DNA of 64,000 nt from Flavobacterium ranwuense (GTDB taxonomy: Bacteria > Bacteroidota > Bacteroidia > Flavobacteriales > Flavobacteriaceae). The stretch spans positions 186,001 through 250,000 of the forward strand of contig NZ_SMLH01000001.1 of the NCBI RefSeq assembly GCF_004349315.1, read 5' to 3'. The notes under the pieces are model-generated. The model did not search any database, had not been told where the DNA came from, and saw only the letters and a program-made list of their open reading frames with translations. The translations under genes were made by a program, and so were the position numbers. Shown here in pieces: positions 1 to 9,520 of the stretch. How positions within the stretch are numbered: position 1 is the stretch's first letter; each line of letters starts with the position of its first letter.

Positions 1-30
1 TAGAATGGCAATAAGTACTAATTTTTTCAT
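1..30 (-). CDS. Partial gene, start of an exported protein
   Basis: Reading leftward from an ATG at 28-30, the first ten codons give MKKLVLIAIL and then the window ends. A Lys-Lys start followed by a run of hydrophobic residues is a typical signal-peptide beginning. A good Bacteroidota promoter sits upstream on the same strand, which makes this a real start and not a chance ATG. The gene is divergent from aspS. Nothing can be said about its function. Confidence 0.6.
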   Translation of the reverse strand, partial: MKKLVLIAIL

Positions 31-56
31 AAATGATGAGGTTAGATTGTGTTAGT

Positions 57-87
57 CAAACTTAATTATTTAATATATGATTTTCAA
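57..87 (-). promoter_or_regulatory. Bacteroidota-type promoter for the leftward partial gene
   Basis: On the minus strand TTG (85-87) is followed after 20 bases by TAAGTTTG (57-64). This is an exact match to the TTG-N17-23-TAnnTTTG promoter known from Bacteroides and Flavobacterium. The start codon follows 26 bases later. Confidence 0.6.
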
Positions 88-154
88 AAGATTAACAATA
101 ATTTAATTTTCGTTGAAGTTTCATGGTTTTAGGGTTTAATACAATATTTGTTTT

Positions 155-162
155 TACTTTTG
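155..162 (+). promoter_or_regulatory. aspS promoter -7 element
   Basis: TACTTTTG matches the TAnnTTTG -7 consensus and lies 18 bases before the aspS ATG. No clear -33 TTG is seen. Its position rules out the in-frame TTG codon at 148 as the aspS start. Confidence 0.45.
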
Positions 163-180
163 CAGTCTAAAATTTTGATC

Positions 181-1932
181 ATGTATAGAAGTCATAACTG
201 TGGCGAATTGAACGCCTCACATATTAATACCGAAGTTACACTTGCAGGTTGGGTTCAAAAATCACGTGATAAGGGATTTATGAACTGGGTTGATTTACGC
301 GACCGTTATGGAATTACGCAATTGATTTTCGACGAAGGTCGTTCAGAAAAATCAGTTTTTGAACTGGCAAAAACACTTGGTCGTGAATTTGTAATTCAGG
401 TAAAAGGGACTGTTATTGAGCGTGAAGCCAAAAATAAAAATATCGCAACAGGCGAAATAGAGATTTTAGTTACAGAATTGAATATTCTTAACGCTTCGCT
501 TACGCCTCCTTTCACTATTGAAGACGAAACGGACGGTGGAGAAGACATCAGAATGAAATACCGTTACTTGGATATTCGTAGAAATCCGGTAAAAAACAGT
601 TTGATGTTTCGTCATAAAGTAGCGATGGAAGTGCGTAAATACCTTTCGGATTTGGATTTTTGTGAAGTGGAAACGCCTTATTTAATAAAATCTACTCCAG
701 AAGGTGCCAGAGATTTTGTTGTTCCTTCTCGAATGAATGAAGGGCAATTTTATGCGTTACCACAATCCCCACAAACTTTCAAGCAATTATTGATGGTAGG
801 TGGAATGGATAAATACTTCCAAATCGTGAAATGTTTCCGTGATGAAGATTTACGTGCAGACAGACAGCCGGAATTTACACAAATCGATTGTGAAATGGCT
901 TTTGTGGAACAAGAAGATATTTTGAATGTTTTCGAAGGATTGACAAGACATTTGCTAAAAGAAATAAAAGGGATTGAAGTAGATAAATTTCCAAGAATTA
1001 CCTATGAATATGCCATGAAAACCTATGGAAATGACAAACCGGACATTCGTTTCGGAATGGAGTTTGGGGAGTTGAACCAATTTGCACAACACAAAGATTT
1101 TCCGGTTTTCAATGCTGCGGAGTTGGTGGTGGGAATTGCGGTTCCGGGAGTTGGAAACTATACTCGTAAGGAAATAGATGGATTAATTGACTGGGTAAAG
1201 CGTCCTCAAGTGGGTGCGTCAGGAATGGTGTATGTGAAATGCAATGAAGACGGGACTTATAAATCATCAGTAGATAAATTCTACGATCAAGATGATTTAA
1301 GTGCTTGGGCAAAAACTACAGGTGCTCAGCCGGGCGATATGATTTTTGTGCTTTCTGGTCCAGCTGACAAAACGCGTACGCAGTTAAGTGCGTTGCGTAT
1401 GGAATTAGCAACACGATTAGGGTTGAGAAATCCTGCTGAATTTGCGCCGCTTTGGGTGGTTGATTTTCCTTTGTTGGAATTCGATGAAGAAAGTGGTCGT
1501 TACCATGCTATGCATCATCCGTTTACATCTCCTAAACCAGAAGATATGCACTTATTGGAAACGAATCCAGGAAAAGTTCGTGCTAATGCGTATGATATGG
1601 TTTTGAATGGAAATGAAATTGGTGGAGGTTCAATTCGTATTCACGATAAAGCGACTCAGCAATTAATGTTTAAATATTTAGGGTTCACGGAAGAAGAAGC
1701 TAAAGCGCAATTCGGATTCTTGATGGATGCATTCCAGTTTGGTGCGCCACCACATGGAGGATTGGCTTTTGGATTGGATCGATTAGTAGCAATTCTTGGT
1801 GGTCAGGAAACGATTCGGGACTTCATTGCTTTTCCAAAAAATAATTCAGGAAGAGATGTTATGATTGATGCTCCGTCAACAATTGACGAGTCACAATTGA
1901 AAGAGTTGCATATAAAATTAGTTTTATCATAA
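181..1932 (+). CDS. aspS: Aspartate--tRNA ligase
   Basis: Class II aminoacyl-tRNA synthetase that charges tRNA-Asp in the cytoplasm. From the ATG at 181 the protein is 583 residues, normal for bacterial AspRS. The N-terminus ([10 protein letters not shown]) enters the OB-fold anticodon-binding domain directly ([20 protein letters not shown]). The catalytic core follows, with class II motif 2 ([20 protein letters not shown]), the bacterial GAD insert in the middle third, and motif 3 near the C-terminus ([15 protein letters not shown]). An upstream in-frame TTG at 148 would place the start inside the promoter, so I chose 181. It is followed by a separately promoted cold-shock gene, so it is probably monocistronic. 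Confidence 0.97.
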   Translation: MYRSHNCGELNASHINTEVTLAGWVQKSRDKGFMNWVDLRDRYGITQLIFDEGRSEKSVFELAKTLGREFVIQVKGTVIEREAKNKNIATGEIEILVTELNILNASLTPPFTIEDETDGGEDIRMKYRYLDIRRNPVKNSLMFRHKVAMEVRKYLSDLDFCEVETPYLIKSTPEGARDFVVPSRMNEGQFYALPQSPQTFKQLLMVGGMDKYFQIVKCFRDEDLRADRQPEFTQIDCEMAFVEQEDILNVFEGLTRHLLKEIKGIEVDKFPRITYEYAMKTYGNDKPDIRFGMEFGELNQFAQHKDFPVFNAAELVVGIAVPGVGNYTRKEIDGLIDWVKRPQVGASGMVYVKCNEDGTYKSSVDKFYDQDDLSAWAKTTGAQPGDMIFVLSGPADKTRTQLSALRMELATRLGLRNPAEFAPLWVVDFPLLEFDEESGRYHAMHHPFTSPKPEDMHLLETNPGKVRANAYDMVLNGNEIGGGSIRIHDKATQQLMFKYLGFTEEEAKAQFGFLMDAFQFGAPPHGGLAFGLDRLVAILGGQETIRDFIAFPKNNSGRDVMIDAPSTIDESQLKELHIKLVLS

Positions 1933-2021
1933 TTTGCGGTATAAATTAGTTAGAAAACGTTGAATATCAATATTTTTACAAAATAAAAAGAGAAGAATGT
2001 CTTTCGTATTATATTAAATAT

Positions 2022-2029
2022 TACATTTG
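2022..2029 (+). promoter_or_regulatory. Cold-shock gene promoter -7 element
   Basis: TACATTTG is an exact TAnnTTTG match, 29 bases before the csp ATG. The -33 region is not convincing. Confidence 0.45.
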
Positions 2030-2058
2030 CCTCATTATAAATTATTATTACTATTACA

Positions 2059-2253
2059 ATGCGTACAGGTACAGTTAAATTTTTCAATGAATCTAAAGGT
2101 TACGGATTCATTACAGACGAAGAAACAGGAAAAGACATTTTTGTTCATGCATCAGGAATCAACGCGGAAGAATTACGCGAAGGTGACAGAGTTAGCTATG
2201 AAGAAGAAGAAGGAAGAAAAGGAAAAGTTGCTGCGAAAGTAGCAGTTATCTAA
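2059..2253 (+). CDS. Cold-shock domain protein (CspA family)
   Basis: A 64-residue single cold-shock domain, the usual size of stand-alone Csp proteins. It carries RNP1 (KGYGFIT, residues 13-19) and RNP2 (DIFVHAS, 26-32), the aromatic and basic motifs that bind single-stranded RNA or DNA. Proteins of this family act as RNA chaperones in the cytoplasm; whether this one is cold-induced cannot be read from the sequence. It has its own promoter and a strong terminator at 2291, so it forms a one-gene unit between aspS and the nuo operon. An overlapping 71-residue frame has no family features and is a shadow. Confidence 0.93.
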   Translation: MRTGTVKFFNESKGYGFITDEETGKDIFVHASGINAEELREGDRVSYEEEEGRKGKVAAKVAVI

Positions 2254-2290
2254 GCATAAAAAATTATTTTTTTTTGCCTACGAATGTTTA

Positions 2291-2325
2291 AAAACGTTCC
2301 GATTTATTTCGGAACGTTTTTTTTT
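2291..2325 (+). terminator. Intrinsic terminator of the cold-shock gene
   Basis: AAAACGTTCCG and CGGAACGTTTT form an 11-bp stem around an 8-base loop, followed by a run of T. It lies 38 bases after the csp stop codon. Confidence 0.85.
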
Positions 2326-2488
2326 ATTCAAAATTTTTATCACTTTCGAAAAAAATCAACCTTCTTTTTAAGATTGTTAAATTTTATAAACGTTAAACAC
2401 ATCTTAAGATAAAAATGTTTCCTTATTTATAATTAATAAAAATTGTAAATTTACAACGTTATAGTTGCGATGTATTTTTGAGTTTTTA

Positions 2489-2519
2489 TTGTTATTTAAT
2501 AATTTGAAAGTTATCTTTG
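2489..2519 (+). promoter_or_regulatory. nuo operon promoter
   Basis: TTG at 2489-2491, 20 bases, then TATCTTTG at 2512-2519: an exact match to the Bacteroidota housekeeping promoter. The nuoA ATG is 31 bases downstream. No other equally good promoter is seen within the operon. Confidence 0.65.
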
Positions 2520-2550
2520 TGGCTTATTTTTATTCAAAAAAATCGATAAT

Positions 2551-2916
2551 ATGCAATCCGATCAATTAAATTATATCCCAATTTTAATGCAGTTTATTCT
2601 AGCTGTAGGATTTGTTGTGGGTACTATATTCGTTTCAGGAAAATTAGGCCCTAAACGTTCCTCTGAAATCAAAGATAAAAACTTCGAATGTGGTATTGAA
2701 TCTGTTGGAAATGCGAGAATTCCATTTTCAGTTAAATATTTTCTTGTTGCTATCTTATTTGTCTTATTTGATGTTGAGGTAATTTTCTTGTATCCATGGG
2801 CAGTCAATTTCAGAGAGTTAGGAATGGAAGGAATGGTTAAAATGGTGATTTTTATGATGTTGCTTTTGGTTGGTTTCTTTTATATTATCAAAAAGAAAGC
2901 ATTGGAGTGGGAATAA
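2551..2916 (+). CDS. nuoA: NADH-quinone oxidoreductase subunit A
   Basis: Small membrane subunit of respiratory complex I, 121 residues (usual 115-150). Three transmembrane segments are visible, near residues 8-30, 65-85 and 92-113. The family signature FECGIES (45-51) and the FDVEVIFLYPWA stretch (73-84) are present; the Cys lies in the loop near the quinone site. It is the first gene of a complete nuoA-N set and lies just behind the operon promoter. Confidence 0.96.
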   Translation: MQSDQLNYIPILMQFILAVGFVVGTIFVSGKLGPKRSSEIKDKNFECGIESVGNARIPFSVKYFLVAILFVLFDVEVIFLYPWAVNFRELGMEGMVKMVIFMMLLLVGFFYIIKKKALEWE

Positions 2917-3006
2917 AGATTAATTACGAATTAGAAATTACGGATTGTAAAAATTTCAATTTCTAACGTATTTAAAAGAATGTTTTTAAATTTTAAATTA
3001 CGAACT

Positions 3007-3034
3007 CATAATTCATAATTCATAATTCATAATT
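3007..3034 (+). repeat. Four tandem copies of CATAATT
   Basis: The 7-base unit CATAATT is repeated four times without a break in the 126-base nuoA-nuoB spacer, ending 8 bases before the nuoB ATG. It probably varies in copy number by slippage. No hairpin is formed. Confidence 0.8.
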
Positions 3035-3042
3035 TTACAAAA

Positions 3043-3591
3043 ATGAGTGATTCAAATATAAATATGGTTGCCCCTCCAGAAGGTGTTGTTGGTGAAGGTT
3101 TCTTCGCTACAAAACTGAATGATGTTGTGGGATTGGCTCGTGCAAATTCATTGTGGCCTTTGCCTTTTGCAACTTCATGTTGTGGGATTGAATTTATGGC
3201 AACGATGGCTTCGCATTATGATTTAGCACGTTTTGGTTCGGAGCGAGTGAGTTTTTCTCCTCGTCAAGCGGATATGCTAATGGTAATGGGAACAATTTCA
3301 AAAAAAATGGCACCAATCTTACGTCAGGTATACGAACAGATGTCAGAGCCTCGTTGGGTAATCGCTGTTGGCGCTTGCGCTTGTTCCGGTGGTATTTTTG
3401 ACACCTATTCTGTTTTACAAGGGATTGACAAAGTAATTCCGGTTGACGTTTATGTTCCGGGTTGTCCACCAAGACCTGAACAAATTGTTGACGGGGTTAT
3501 GAAATTGCAAGAATTGGTTAAAACGGAATCGGTAAGAAGAAGAAGTTCTCCAGAATACCAAGAATTATTAGCTTCTTATAATATCAAATAA
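3043..3591 (+). CDS. nuoB: NADH-quinone oxidoreductase subunit B
   Basis: Peripheral-arm subunit that carries the N2 [4Fe-4S] cluster, which hands electrons to quinone. The protein has 182 residues. The cluster ligands are visible as the adjacent pair in TSCCGIEF (residues 45-52), the Cys in GACACSGG and the Cys in VPGCPPRPE. The gene is separated from nuoC by only 3 bases, in line with translational coupling. The C-terminus is short, as is usual for the family. Confidence 0.97.
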   Translation: MSDSNINMVAPPEGVVGEGFFATKLNDVVGLARANSLWPLPFATSCCGIEFMATMASHYDLARFGSERVSFSPRQADMLMVMGTISKKMAPILRQVYEQMSEPRWVIAVGACACSGGIFDTYSVLQGIDKVIPVDVYVPGCPPRPEQIVDGVMKLQELVKTESVRRRSSPEYQELLASYNIK

Positions 3592-3594
3592 ATA

Positions 3595-4116
3595 ATGGCG
3601 CTAGAAACGATACAAATCCAAGAAAAATTAGTTGAAACATTTGATTCGGCTGTTTTTGAATTCAATCAGGAAAAAGATATATTTTCATTTGAAGTGGCTG
3701 CTGATAAAATTACTGCAGTGATTCTTTTTTTGAAAAATGATCCTGAATTGCGTTTTCATTTTTTAACGGACTTATGTGGGATTCACTATCCGGATAATGA
3801 TGTTGATCATCAATTTGCGGTAGTATATCATTTGCACAATTGGTACGAAAACAAAAGGATTAAAATCAAGGCTTTTATCAATGGAGAAAACCCTGAAATA
3901 AAAACGATATCAAACATTTTCTTAAGTTCTAACTGGATGGAAAGAGAAACGTTTGATTTTTATGGGATAAATTTTATTGGTCATCCACAATTGAAACGTA
4001 TTTTGAATATGGATGAAATGATTTCTTTTCCAATGCGAAAAGAATTTCCAATGGAAGACAGCGGAAGAACGGATAAAGATGACCGTTTCTTTGGAAGAAC
4101 AACCGACAATTATTAA
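3595..4116 (+). CDS. nuoC: NADH-quinone oxidoreductase subunit C
   Basis: Peripheral-arm 30-kDa subunit, 173 residues. The family signature is in the C-terminal half (WMERETFDFYGINFIGHP, then LKRILNMDE and FPMRKEFPMED). C and D are separate genes here, unlike the fused nuoCD of Escherichia coli. It starts 3 bases after nuoB and lies 35 bases before nuoD. Confidence 0.96.
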   Translation: MALETIQIQEKLVETFDSAVFEFNQEKDIFSFEVAADKITAVILFLKNDPELRFHFLTDLCGIHYPDNDVDHQFAVVYHLHNWYENKRIKIKAFINGENPEIKTISNIFLSSNWMERETFDFYGINFIGHPQLKRILNMDEMISFPMRKEFPMEDSGRTDKDDRFFGRTTDNY

Positions 4117-4151
4117 AAACACACACTATTATAATTTTTCACATTAAATAA

Positions 4152-5390
4152 ATGTCAGAACTATTATTACCCCCAGAGCATCGCTATGCTAAAAGAATTG
4201 CAGCCCAACTAAACGAAGATGGAAGCGAGCTTTCGATTCTAAATTTAGGGCCTACTCACCCAGCTACACACGGTATTTTTCAAAATATCTTGTTGATGGA
4301 TGGGGAAAGAATTCTGGAAGCGGAACCAACAATTGGTTACATTCACAGAGCTTTCGAAAAAATCGCTGAAAATCGTCCTTTTTACCAAATCACGCCTCTT
4401 ACTGATAGAATGAACTATTGTTCATCACCTATAAACAATATGGGTTGGTGGATGACATTAGAAAAATTGTTAGATATTGAAGTGCCAAAAAGAGCGCAAT
4501 ATTTAAGAGTTATTGTAATGGAATTGGCTAGAATCACGGATCATATTATCTGTAATTCAATCCTTGGTGTGGATACCGGAGCGTATACCGGATTTTTATA
4601 TGTATTCCAATTTAGAGAAAAAGTCTATGAAATCTACGAAGAAATTTGTGGAGCGCGTTTGACTACTAATATGGGAAGAATTGGTGGTTTCGAAAGAGAT
4701 TGGTCGCCAGAAGCTTTTAGAAAATTAGATGTGTTTTTAGAGGAATTTCCAGCAGCTTGGAAAGAATTTGAAAACTTATTCGAAAGAAATAGAATTTTTA
4801 TCGACAGAACTGTAAATGTTGGAGCAATAACAGCTGAACAAGCGATGGCTTACGGTTTTACAGGTCCAAATTTACGTGCGGCAGGTGTGGATTATGATGT
4901 TAGGGTGTCGCAACCGTATTCTTCTTACGAAGATTTCGATTTTATCATTCCTGTTGGAAAATCGGGAGATACGTATGATCGTTTTTGTGTCCGTAATGCC
5001 GAAGTTTGGGAGAGTTTGAGCATCATTCGTCAAGCTTTAGCAAAAATGCCCGAAGGAAATGACTTTCATGCGGATGTTCCTGATTATTACCTTCCACCAA
5101 AAGAAGATGTTTACACCAGTATGGAATCGTTGATTTACCATTTCAAAATTGTTATGGGTGAAGTTCCTGTTCCAGTTGCTGAAATATACCATCCTGTTGA
5201 AGGCGGAAATGGAGAACTAGGTTTTTATTTGGTTACTGACGGAAGTCGAACTCCTTATAGATTGCATTTCCGCAGACCTTGTTTTATTTACTATCAAGCG
5301 TATCCAGAAATGATTAAAGGTTCATTACTATCGGATGCAATTGTTATTTTGTCAAGTTTAAATGTTATTGCCGGAGAATTAGACGCATAA
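4152..5390 (+). CDS. nuoD: NADH-quinone oxidoreductase subunit D
   Basis: The 49-kDa subunit, which forms the quinone pocket with NuoB. It has 412 residues (usual about 400). Family landmarks are LNLGPTHPATHG near residue 30, ERILEAEPTIGYIHRAFEK, the RGxxG-like region TGPNLRAAGVDYD, and the conserved C-terminus (SLNVIAGELDA). It lacks the hydrogenase-type metal ligands of its NiFe-hydrogenase relatives, as expected. It sits in the nuo operon between nuoC and nuoE. Confidence 0.97.
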   Translation: MSELLLPPEHRYAKRIAAQLNEDGSELSILNLGPTHPATHGIFQNILLMDGERILEAEPTIGYIHRAFEKIAENRPFYQITPLTDRMNYCSSPINNMGWWMTLEKLLDIEVPKRAQYLRVIVMELARITDHIICNSILGVDTGAYTGFLYVFQFREKVYEIYEEICGARLTTNMGRIGGFERDWSPEAFRKLDVFLEEFPAAWKEFENLFERNRIFIDRTVNVGAITAEQAMAYGFTGPNLRAAGVDYDVRVSQPYSSYEDFDFIIPVGKSGDTYDRFCVRNAEVWESLSIIRQALAKMPEGNDFHADVPDYYLPPKEDVYTSMESLIYHFKIVMGEVPVPVAEIYHPVEGGNGELGFYLVTDGSRTPYRLHFRRPCFIYYQAYPEMIKGSLLSDAIVILSSLNVIAGELDA

Positions 5391-5442
5391 AGATTTCAGA
5401 TTGTTGATTTAACGATTTTAGATTTCAGATTTAAAAGAAAAA

Positions 5443-5973
5443 ATGGAAAGAACATATCACAAACAAGAAATAAATATGACTGAAGCATTGATGAACCGCA
5501 TCAATGAATTGATCAGTCATTATCCTGAAGACAAAAGAAAATCAGCTTTATTGCCTGTTTTACATGAAGTTCAAGATGCTCACGAGAATTGGTTGAGTAT
5601 TGAATTAATGAATAAAGTGGCCGAAATCCTTTTGATTAAACCAATTGAAGTTTACGAAGTAGTATCGTTTTATACGATGTACAACCAAAGGCCAATAGGA
5701 AAATACATGTTCGAATTTTGCCAAACTTCTCCTTGTTGTTTGAATGGGGTCGAAGATTTAATGGATTATACCTGTGAGAAATTGGGTGTAAAAGTGGGTG
5801 AACCTACTCCAGACGGTCTGTTTGAAGTTAGAGGCGTTGAATGTTTAGGTGCTTGTGGTTACGCTCCAATGATGCAATTAGGTGATTTTTATAAAGAACA
5901 TTTGACAGCGGGAAAAATCGACCAGTTAATTGAAGATTGCAAAAACAATACAATACTATTACACGATAAATAA
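5443..5973 (+). CDS. nuoE: NADH-quinone oxidoreductase subunit E
   Basis: The 24-kDa subunit of the NADH dehydrogenase module, with a thioredoxin-like fold and a [2Fe-2S] cluster (N1a). The Cys ligands are visible in CQTSPCC and CLGACGYAPM. The ATG at 5443 gives 176 residues; an internal ATG at 5476 (MTEALMNR) is an alternative and would remove 11 residues of unclear value. It ends one base before the nuoF start. The nuoD-nuoE spacer holds a low-complexity flavobacterial word (ATTTCAGATT). Confidence 0.95.
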   Translation: MERTYHKQEINMTEALMNRINELISHYPEDKRKSALLPVLHEVQDAHENWLSIELMNKVAEILLIKPIEVYEVVSFYTMYNQRPIGKYMFEFCQTSPCCLNGVEDLMDYTCEKLGVKVGEPTPDGLFEVRGVECLGACGYAPMMQLGDFYKEHLTAGKIDQLIEDCKNNTILLHDK

Positions 5974-5974
5974 T

Positions 5975-7342
5975 ATGTCACAAAAAATATTATTAGATAA
6001 AATAAATATTCCAGGAATTAAAACCTACGAAGTATACCGTCAAAACGGGGGTTATGCTTCAGTAGAAAAAGCCATAAAAACATTAACACCAGACGAAGTG
6101 GTCGAAGAAGTGAAAACTTCAGGATTGCGTGGTCGTGGTGGCGCAGGATTCCCAGCAGGAATGAAATGGAGTTTCATCGATAAAAAATCAGGAAAACCAA
6201 GACATTTAGTTTGTAATGCAGATGAATCAGAGCCGGGTACTTTCAAAGATCGTTATTTGATGGAATTTATTCCTCATTTATTGATTGAAGGAATGATTAC
6301 TTCCAGTTATGCTTTGGGTGCAAACCTTTCTTACATCTACATTCGTGGAGAATACATGTGGGTTTATAAAATATTAGAAAGAGCCATTAATGAAGCAAAA
6401 GCAGCCGGATTTTTGGGTAAAAATATATTAGGTTCAGGGTATGATTTAGAACTTTATGTTCATTGTGGTGCCGGAGCTTACATCTGTGGAGAAGAAACTG
6501 CATTGATTGAATCCTTGGAAGGGAAAAGAGGAAATCCTCGTATCAAGCCACCATTTCCTGCTATTTCAGGACTTTGGGCAAATCCAACGGTTGTAAATAA
6601 CGTAGAAACTATTGCCGCTGTGCCTTGGATTATCAATAATACAGGTGCAGAATATGCTAAAATCGGTATCGGACGTTCTACAGGAACCAAATTAATTTCG
6701 GCTTCTGGGCATATCAAAAATCCGGGTGTTTACGAAATTGAATTGGGTCTGAGTGTTTACGAATTCATGAATTCTGATGAATATTTAGGCGGAATGAGTT
6801 CTGACAGACCTTTAAAAGCTTTTGTTCCGGGAGGAAGTTCTGTTCCCGTTTTACCAGCCCATTTAATTTATAAAACCGCAAACGGTGAAGATCGTTTGAT
6901 GTCATATGAATCGTTAAGTGACGGTGGATTTGCAACTGGTTCTATGTTAGGATCAGGTGGATTTATTGTTTATAATGATACGTCATGTATTGTTCGTAAT
7001 ACTTGGAATTTCTCTCGTTTTTACCACCATGAAAGCTGTGGACAATGTTCCCCTTGTCGTGAAGGAACAGGATGGATGGAAAAAGTATTGCACCGAATCG
7101 AAAATGGTCACGGTCGTGAAGAAGATATCGATTTGCTATTGAGTATTCAGAGTAAAATTGAAGGAAATACAATTTGCCCGTTAGGTGACGCGGCAGCTTG
7201 GCCAGTGGCGGCAGCAATTCGTCACTTTAGAGAGGAGTTTGAATACCATATTCGTTTCCCGGAAAAAATAAAAAATAGAGATCATTTTGTTGCTGAGCCT
7301 TTTGAAAAAGTAAAGCATTTAGTTTCTAAAGAAATGATTTAA
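5975..7342 (+). CDS. nuoF: NADH-quinone oxidoreductase subunit F
   Basis: The 51-kDa subunit, which oxidises NADH through FMN and cluster N3. The ATG at 5975 (MSQKILLDK) directly follows the nuoE stop and gives 455 residues, a normal length. An in-frame upstream ATG at 5930 would overlap nuoE by 44 bases and is unlikely. Landmarks are the NADH/FMN loop GLRGRGGAGFPAGMKW, the ESEPGTFKDR stretch, and the cluster ligands ESCGQCSPCREGTGW with a distal Cys in TICPLGDAA. Confidence 0.97.
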   Translation: MSQKILLDKINIPGIKTYEVYRQNGGYASVEKAIKTLTPDEVVEEVKTSGLRGRGGAGFPAGMKWSFIDKKSGKPRHLVCNADESEPGTFKDRYLMEFIPHLLIEGMITSSYALGANLSYIYIRGEYMWVYKILERAINEAKAAGFLGKNILGSGYDLELYVHCGAGAYICGEETALIESLEGKRGNPRIKPPFPAISGLWANPTVVNNVETIAAVPWIINNTGAEYAKIGIGRSTGTKLISASGHIKNPGVYEIELGLSVYEFMNSDEYLGGMSSDRPLKAFVPGGSSVPVLPAHLIYKTANGEDRLMSYESLSDGGFATGSMLGSGGFIVYNDTSCIVRNTWNFSRFYHHESCGQCSPCREGTGWMEKVLHRIENGHGREEDIDLLLSIQSKIEGNTICPLGDAAAWPVAAAIRHFREEFEYHIRFPEKIKNRDHFVAEPFEKVKHLVSKEMI

Positions 7343-7409
7343 GATTGAGGATTAACGATTTTTGATTTCAGAATTAAGATACTCCGTAGGAGTTAAATAT
7401 TGGTAGATA

Positions 7410-8459
7410 ATGAAAGTAACCATAGACGGTCAAAGCATAGAAGTAGAACCAGGAACAACAATCCTGCAGGCAGCACGTATGATAGGTGGAGAAGTAGTTC
7501 CGCCAGCAATGTGCTATTATTCTAAACTAAAAGGTAGCGGTGGAAAATGCCGTTGTTGTTTAGTGGAAGTTGCAAAAGGTAGTGAAGCTGATCCAAGACC
7601 AATGCCTAAATTAATGGCATCTTGTGTAACGGGTTGTATGGACGGAATGGAAGTGAACAGTAAATCTTCGCCAAGAGTAACCGAAGCCAGAAAATCAGTA
7701 ACAGAGTTTTTATTAATCAATCACCCATTAGATTGTCCGGTTTGTGATCAGGCAGGAGAATGTGATTTGCAAAATTTAAGCTTTGAGCACGGGAAATCAG
7801 AAACTCGTTTTATTGAAGAAAAAAGAACATTTGAGCCAGAAAATATTGGTCCAAATATTCAATTACACATGAACCGTTGTATTCTTTGTTACCGTTGTGT
7901 AATGGTTGCAGATCAATTGACTGACGATCGGGTGCACGGAGTAATGGATAGAGGAGACCATTCTAATATATCGACTTGTATCTCAAAAGCGGTTGATAAT
8001 GAGTTCTCCGGAAATATGATTGATGTTTGTCCGGTAGGCGCTTTGACTGATAAAACGTTTAGATTCAAATCTAGAGTTTGGTTCAGTAAGCCTTATAATG
8101 CACACAGAAATTGTCCTACTTGTTCTGGAAAAACTACCGTTTGGATGTTTGGTGACGAAATCCAACGTGTTACCGGAAGAAAAGATGAGTACCATGAAGT
8201 AGATGAATTTATTTGTAATGGATGTCGTTTTGACCACAAAGACATTGCAGATTGGACTATTGAAGGACCAAGAGCATTTGAAAAAGACTCGGTTATCAAT
8301 CAAAATAAATACAACAGAAAATTACAAAAAGTGGAGATTGCTACCGAAGATCATATCCTTTTAGGTAGAGAAGAAGACCGTAAGAAAATAAGCATGGTTG
8401 AAATTCCATTGACTGCGGAAGACATTATTAATCAAAAAAGCTTGGGTAATAATGGATAG
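7410..8459 (+). CDS. nuoG: NADH-quinone oxidoreductase subunit G, short form
   Basis: Iron-sulfur subunit of the NADH module. An N-terminal [2Fe-2S] ferredoxin domain has Cys35, Cys47 and Cys50. The His/Cys [4Fe-4S] segment follows (HPLDCPVCDQAGECDLQ), then NRCILCYRCV and CPVGALTDK. The protein ends at residue 349, soon after two CX2C pairs (CPTC and CNGC) that correspond to the entry of the molybdopterin-like domain. The 500-residue C-terminal domain of E. coli NuoG is absent. I believe this short form is usual in flavobacteria, so it is not necessarily a truncation. It overlaps nuoH by 8 bases. Confidence 0.93.
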   Translation: MKVTIDGQSIEVEPGTTILQAARMIGGEVVPPAMCYYSKLKGSGGKCRCCLVEVAKGSEADPRPMPKLMASCVTGCMDGMEVNSKSSPRVTEARKSVTEFLLINHPLDCPVCDQAGECDLQNLSFEHGKSETRFIEEKRTFEPENIGPNIQLHMNRCILCYRCVMVADQLTDDRVHGVMDRGDHSNISTCISKAVDNEFSGNMIDVCPVGALTDKTFRFKSRVWFSKPYNAHRNCPTCSGKTTVWMFGDEIQRVTGRKDEYHEVDEFICNGCRFDHKDIADWTIEGPRAFEKDSVINQNKYNRKLQKVEIATEDHILLGREEDRKKISMVEIPLTAEDIINQKSLGNNG

Positions 8460-9504
8460 TACTATTATCATAGAAAAAAGTGTCATTATTGTTGCAGTTT
8501 TTGCTTTGACAATGTTGATGGCAATGTATTCCACTTGGGCTGAACGAAAAGTTGCCGCTTGGCTTCAAGACCGTGTAGGGCCAAACAGAGCGGGTCCTTT
8601 TGGATTGTTTCAACCGCTTGCTGATGGTTTAAAATTATTCTCGAAAGAAGAATTTGAGCCAAACACTCCAAATAGATTTTTGTTTTTTGTGGGTCCGGCA
8701 ATTGCTATGAGCACCGCTTTAATGACGAGTGCCGTAATTCCTTGGGGAGACAGGCTGCATTTGTTTGGAAGAGATATTTTATTGCAGGCTACTGATTTAA
8801 ACATCGGATTGTTATACTTTATTGGAGTTGTTTCAGTAGGTGTTTACGGAATAATGATTGGTGGTTGGGCATCTAATAATAAGTTCTCTTTGATGGGCGC
8901 CGTTCGTGCTGCTTCGCAAATGGTATCTTATGAAGTTGCCATGGGACTTTCCTTGATTGCTTTGTTGATGATGACTGGAACATTGAGTTTAAGAGAAATT
9001 TCGGCACAACAAGCAGGAATGAATTGGAATGTGTTTTACCAACCGTTATCGTTTATTATATTTTTAATTTGTGCTTTTGCAGAAACCAATAGAACACCTT
9101 TTGATTTAGCGGAATGCGAAACGGAATTAATTGGGGGATATCACACGGAATATTCATCGATGAAAATGGGATTCTATTTATTTGCTGAATATGCGAATAT
9201 GTTTATTTCTTCAACGATTTTAGCAGTTTTATTCTTTGGAGGATATAATTATCCAGGAATGAGTTGGGCAGTAGAAAATTGGGGTGTGAATATTGCGAAT
9301 GTTATAGGATTTGGTGCTTTGTTTATCAAATTATGTGGATTCATCTTTTTCTATATGTGGGTTCGTTGGACTATTCCAAGATTCAGATACGATCAATTGA
9401 TGCATTTGGGTTGGAGGATTTTAATTCCATTATCCATTATCAATATTATGATTACCGGAATTGTAATTTTGAGAAGTGAAATTGCAACTTATTTAGGATT
9501 TTAA
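8452..9504 (+). CDS. nuoH: NADH-quinone oxidoreductase subunit H
   Basis: Membrane subunit at the junction with the peripheral arm; it helps build the quinone tunnel. It has 350 residues with about eight transmembrane segments. Signatures are AERKVAAWLQDRVGPNRAGP (residues 27-46) and AETNRTPFDLAECETELIGG with the following EYSSMKMGFYLFAEYANM. The start overlaps the nuoG end by 8 bases, which suggests translational coupling. Confidence 0.97.
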   Translation: MDSTIIIEKSVIIVAVFALTMLMAMYSTWAERKVAAWLQDRVGPNRAGPFGLFQPLADGLKLFSKEEFEPNTPNRFLFFVGPAIAMSTALMTSAVIPWGDRLHLFGRDILLQATDLNIGLLYFIGVVSVGVYGIMIGGWASNNKFSLMGAVRAASQMVSYEVAMGLSLIALLMMTGTLSLREISAQQAGMNWNVFYQPLSFIIFLICAFAETNRTPFDLAECETELIGGYHTEYSSMKMGFYLFAEYANMFISSTILAVLFFGGYNYPGMSWAVENWGVNIANVIGFGALFIKLCGFIFFYMWVRWTIPRFRYDQLMHLGWRILIPLSIINIMITGIVILRSEIATYLGF

Positions 9505-9520
9505 TTAGTACCGAAAAAGC

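Noticed and set aside
3007..3034. CRISPR-like repeat
   Set aside because: Seven-base units in direct tandem with no spacers; a simple-sequence repeat.
5930..5974. Upstream start for nuoF
   Set aside because: Would overlap the nuoE end; the ATG at 5975 directly after the nuoE stop gives the family-normal N-terminus.
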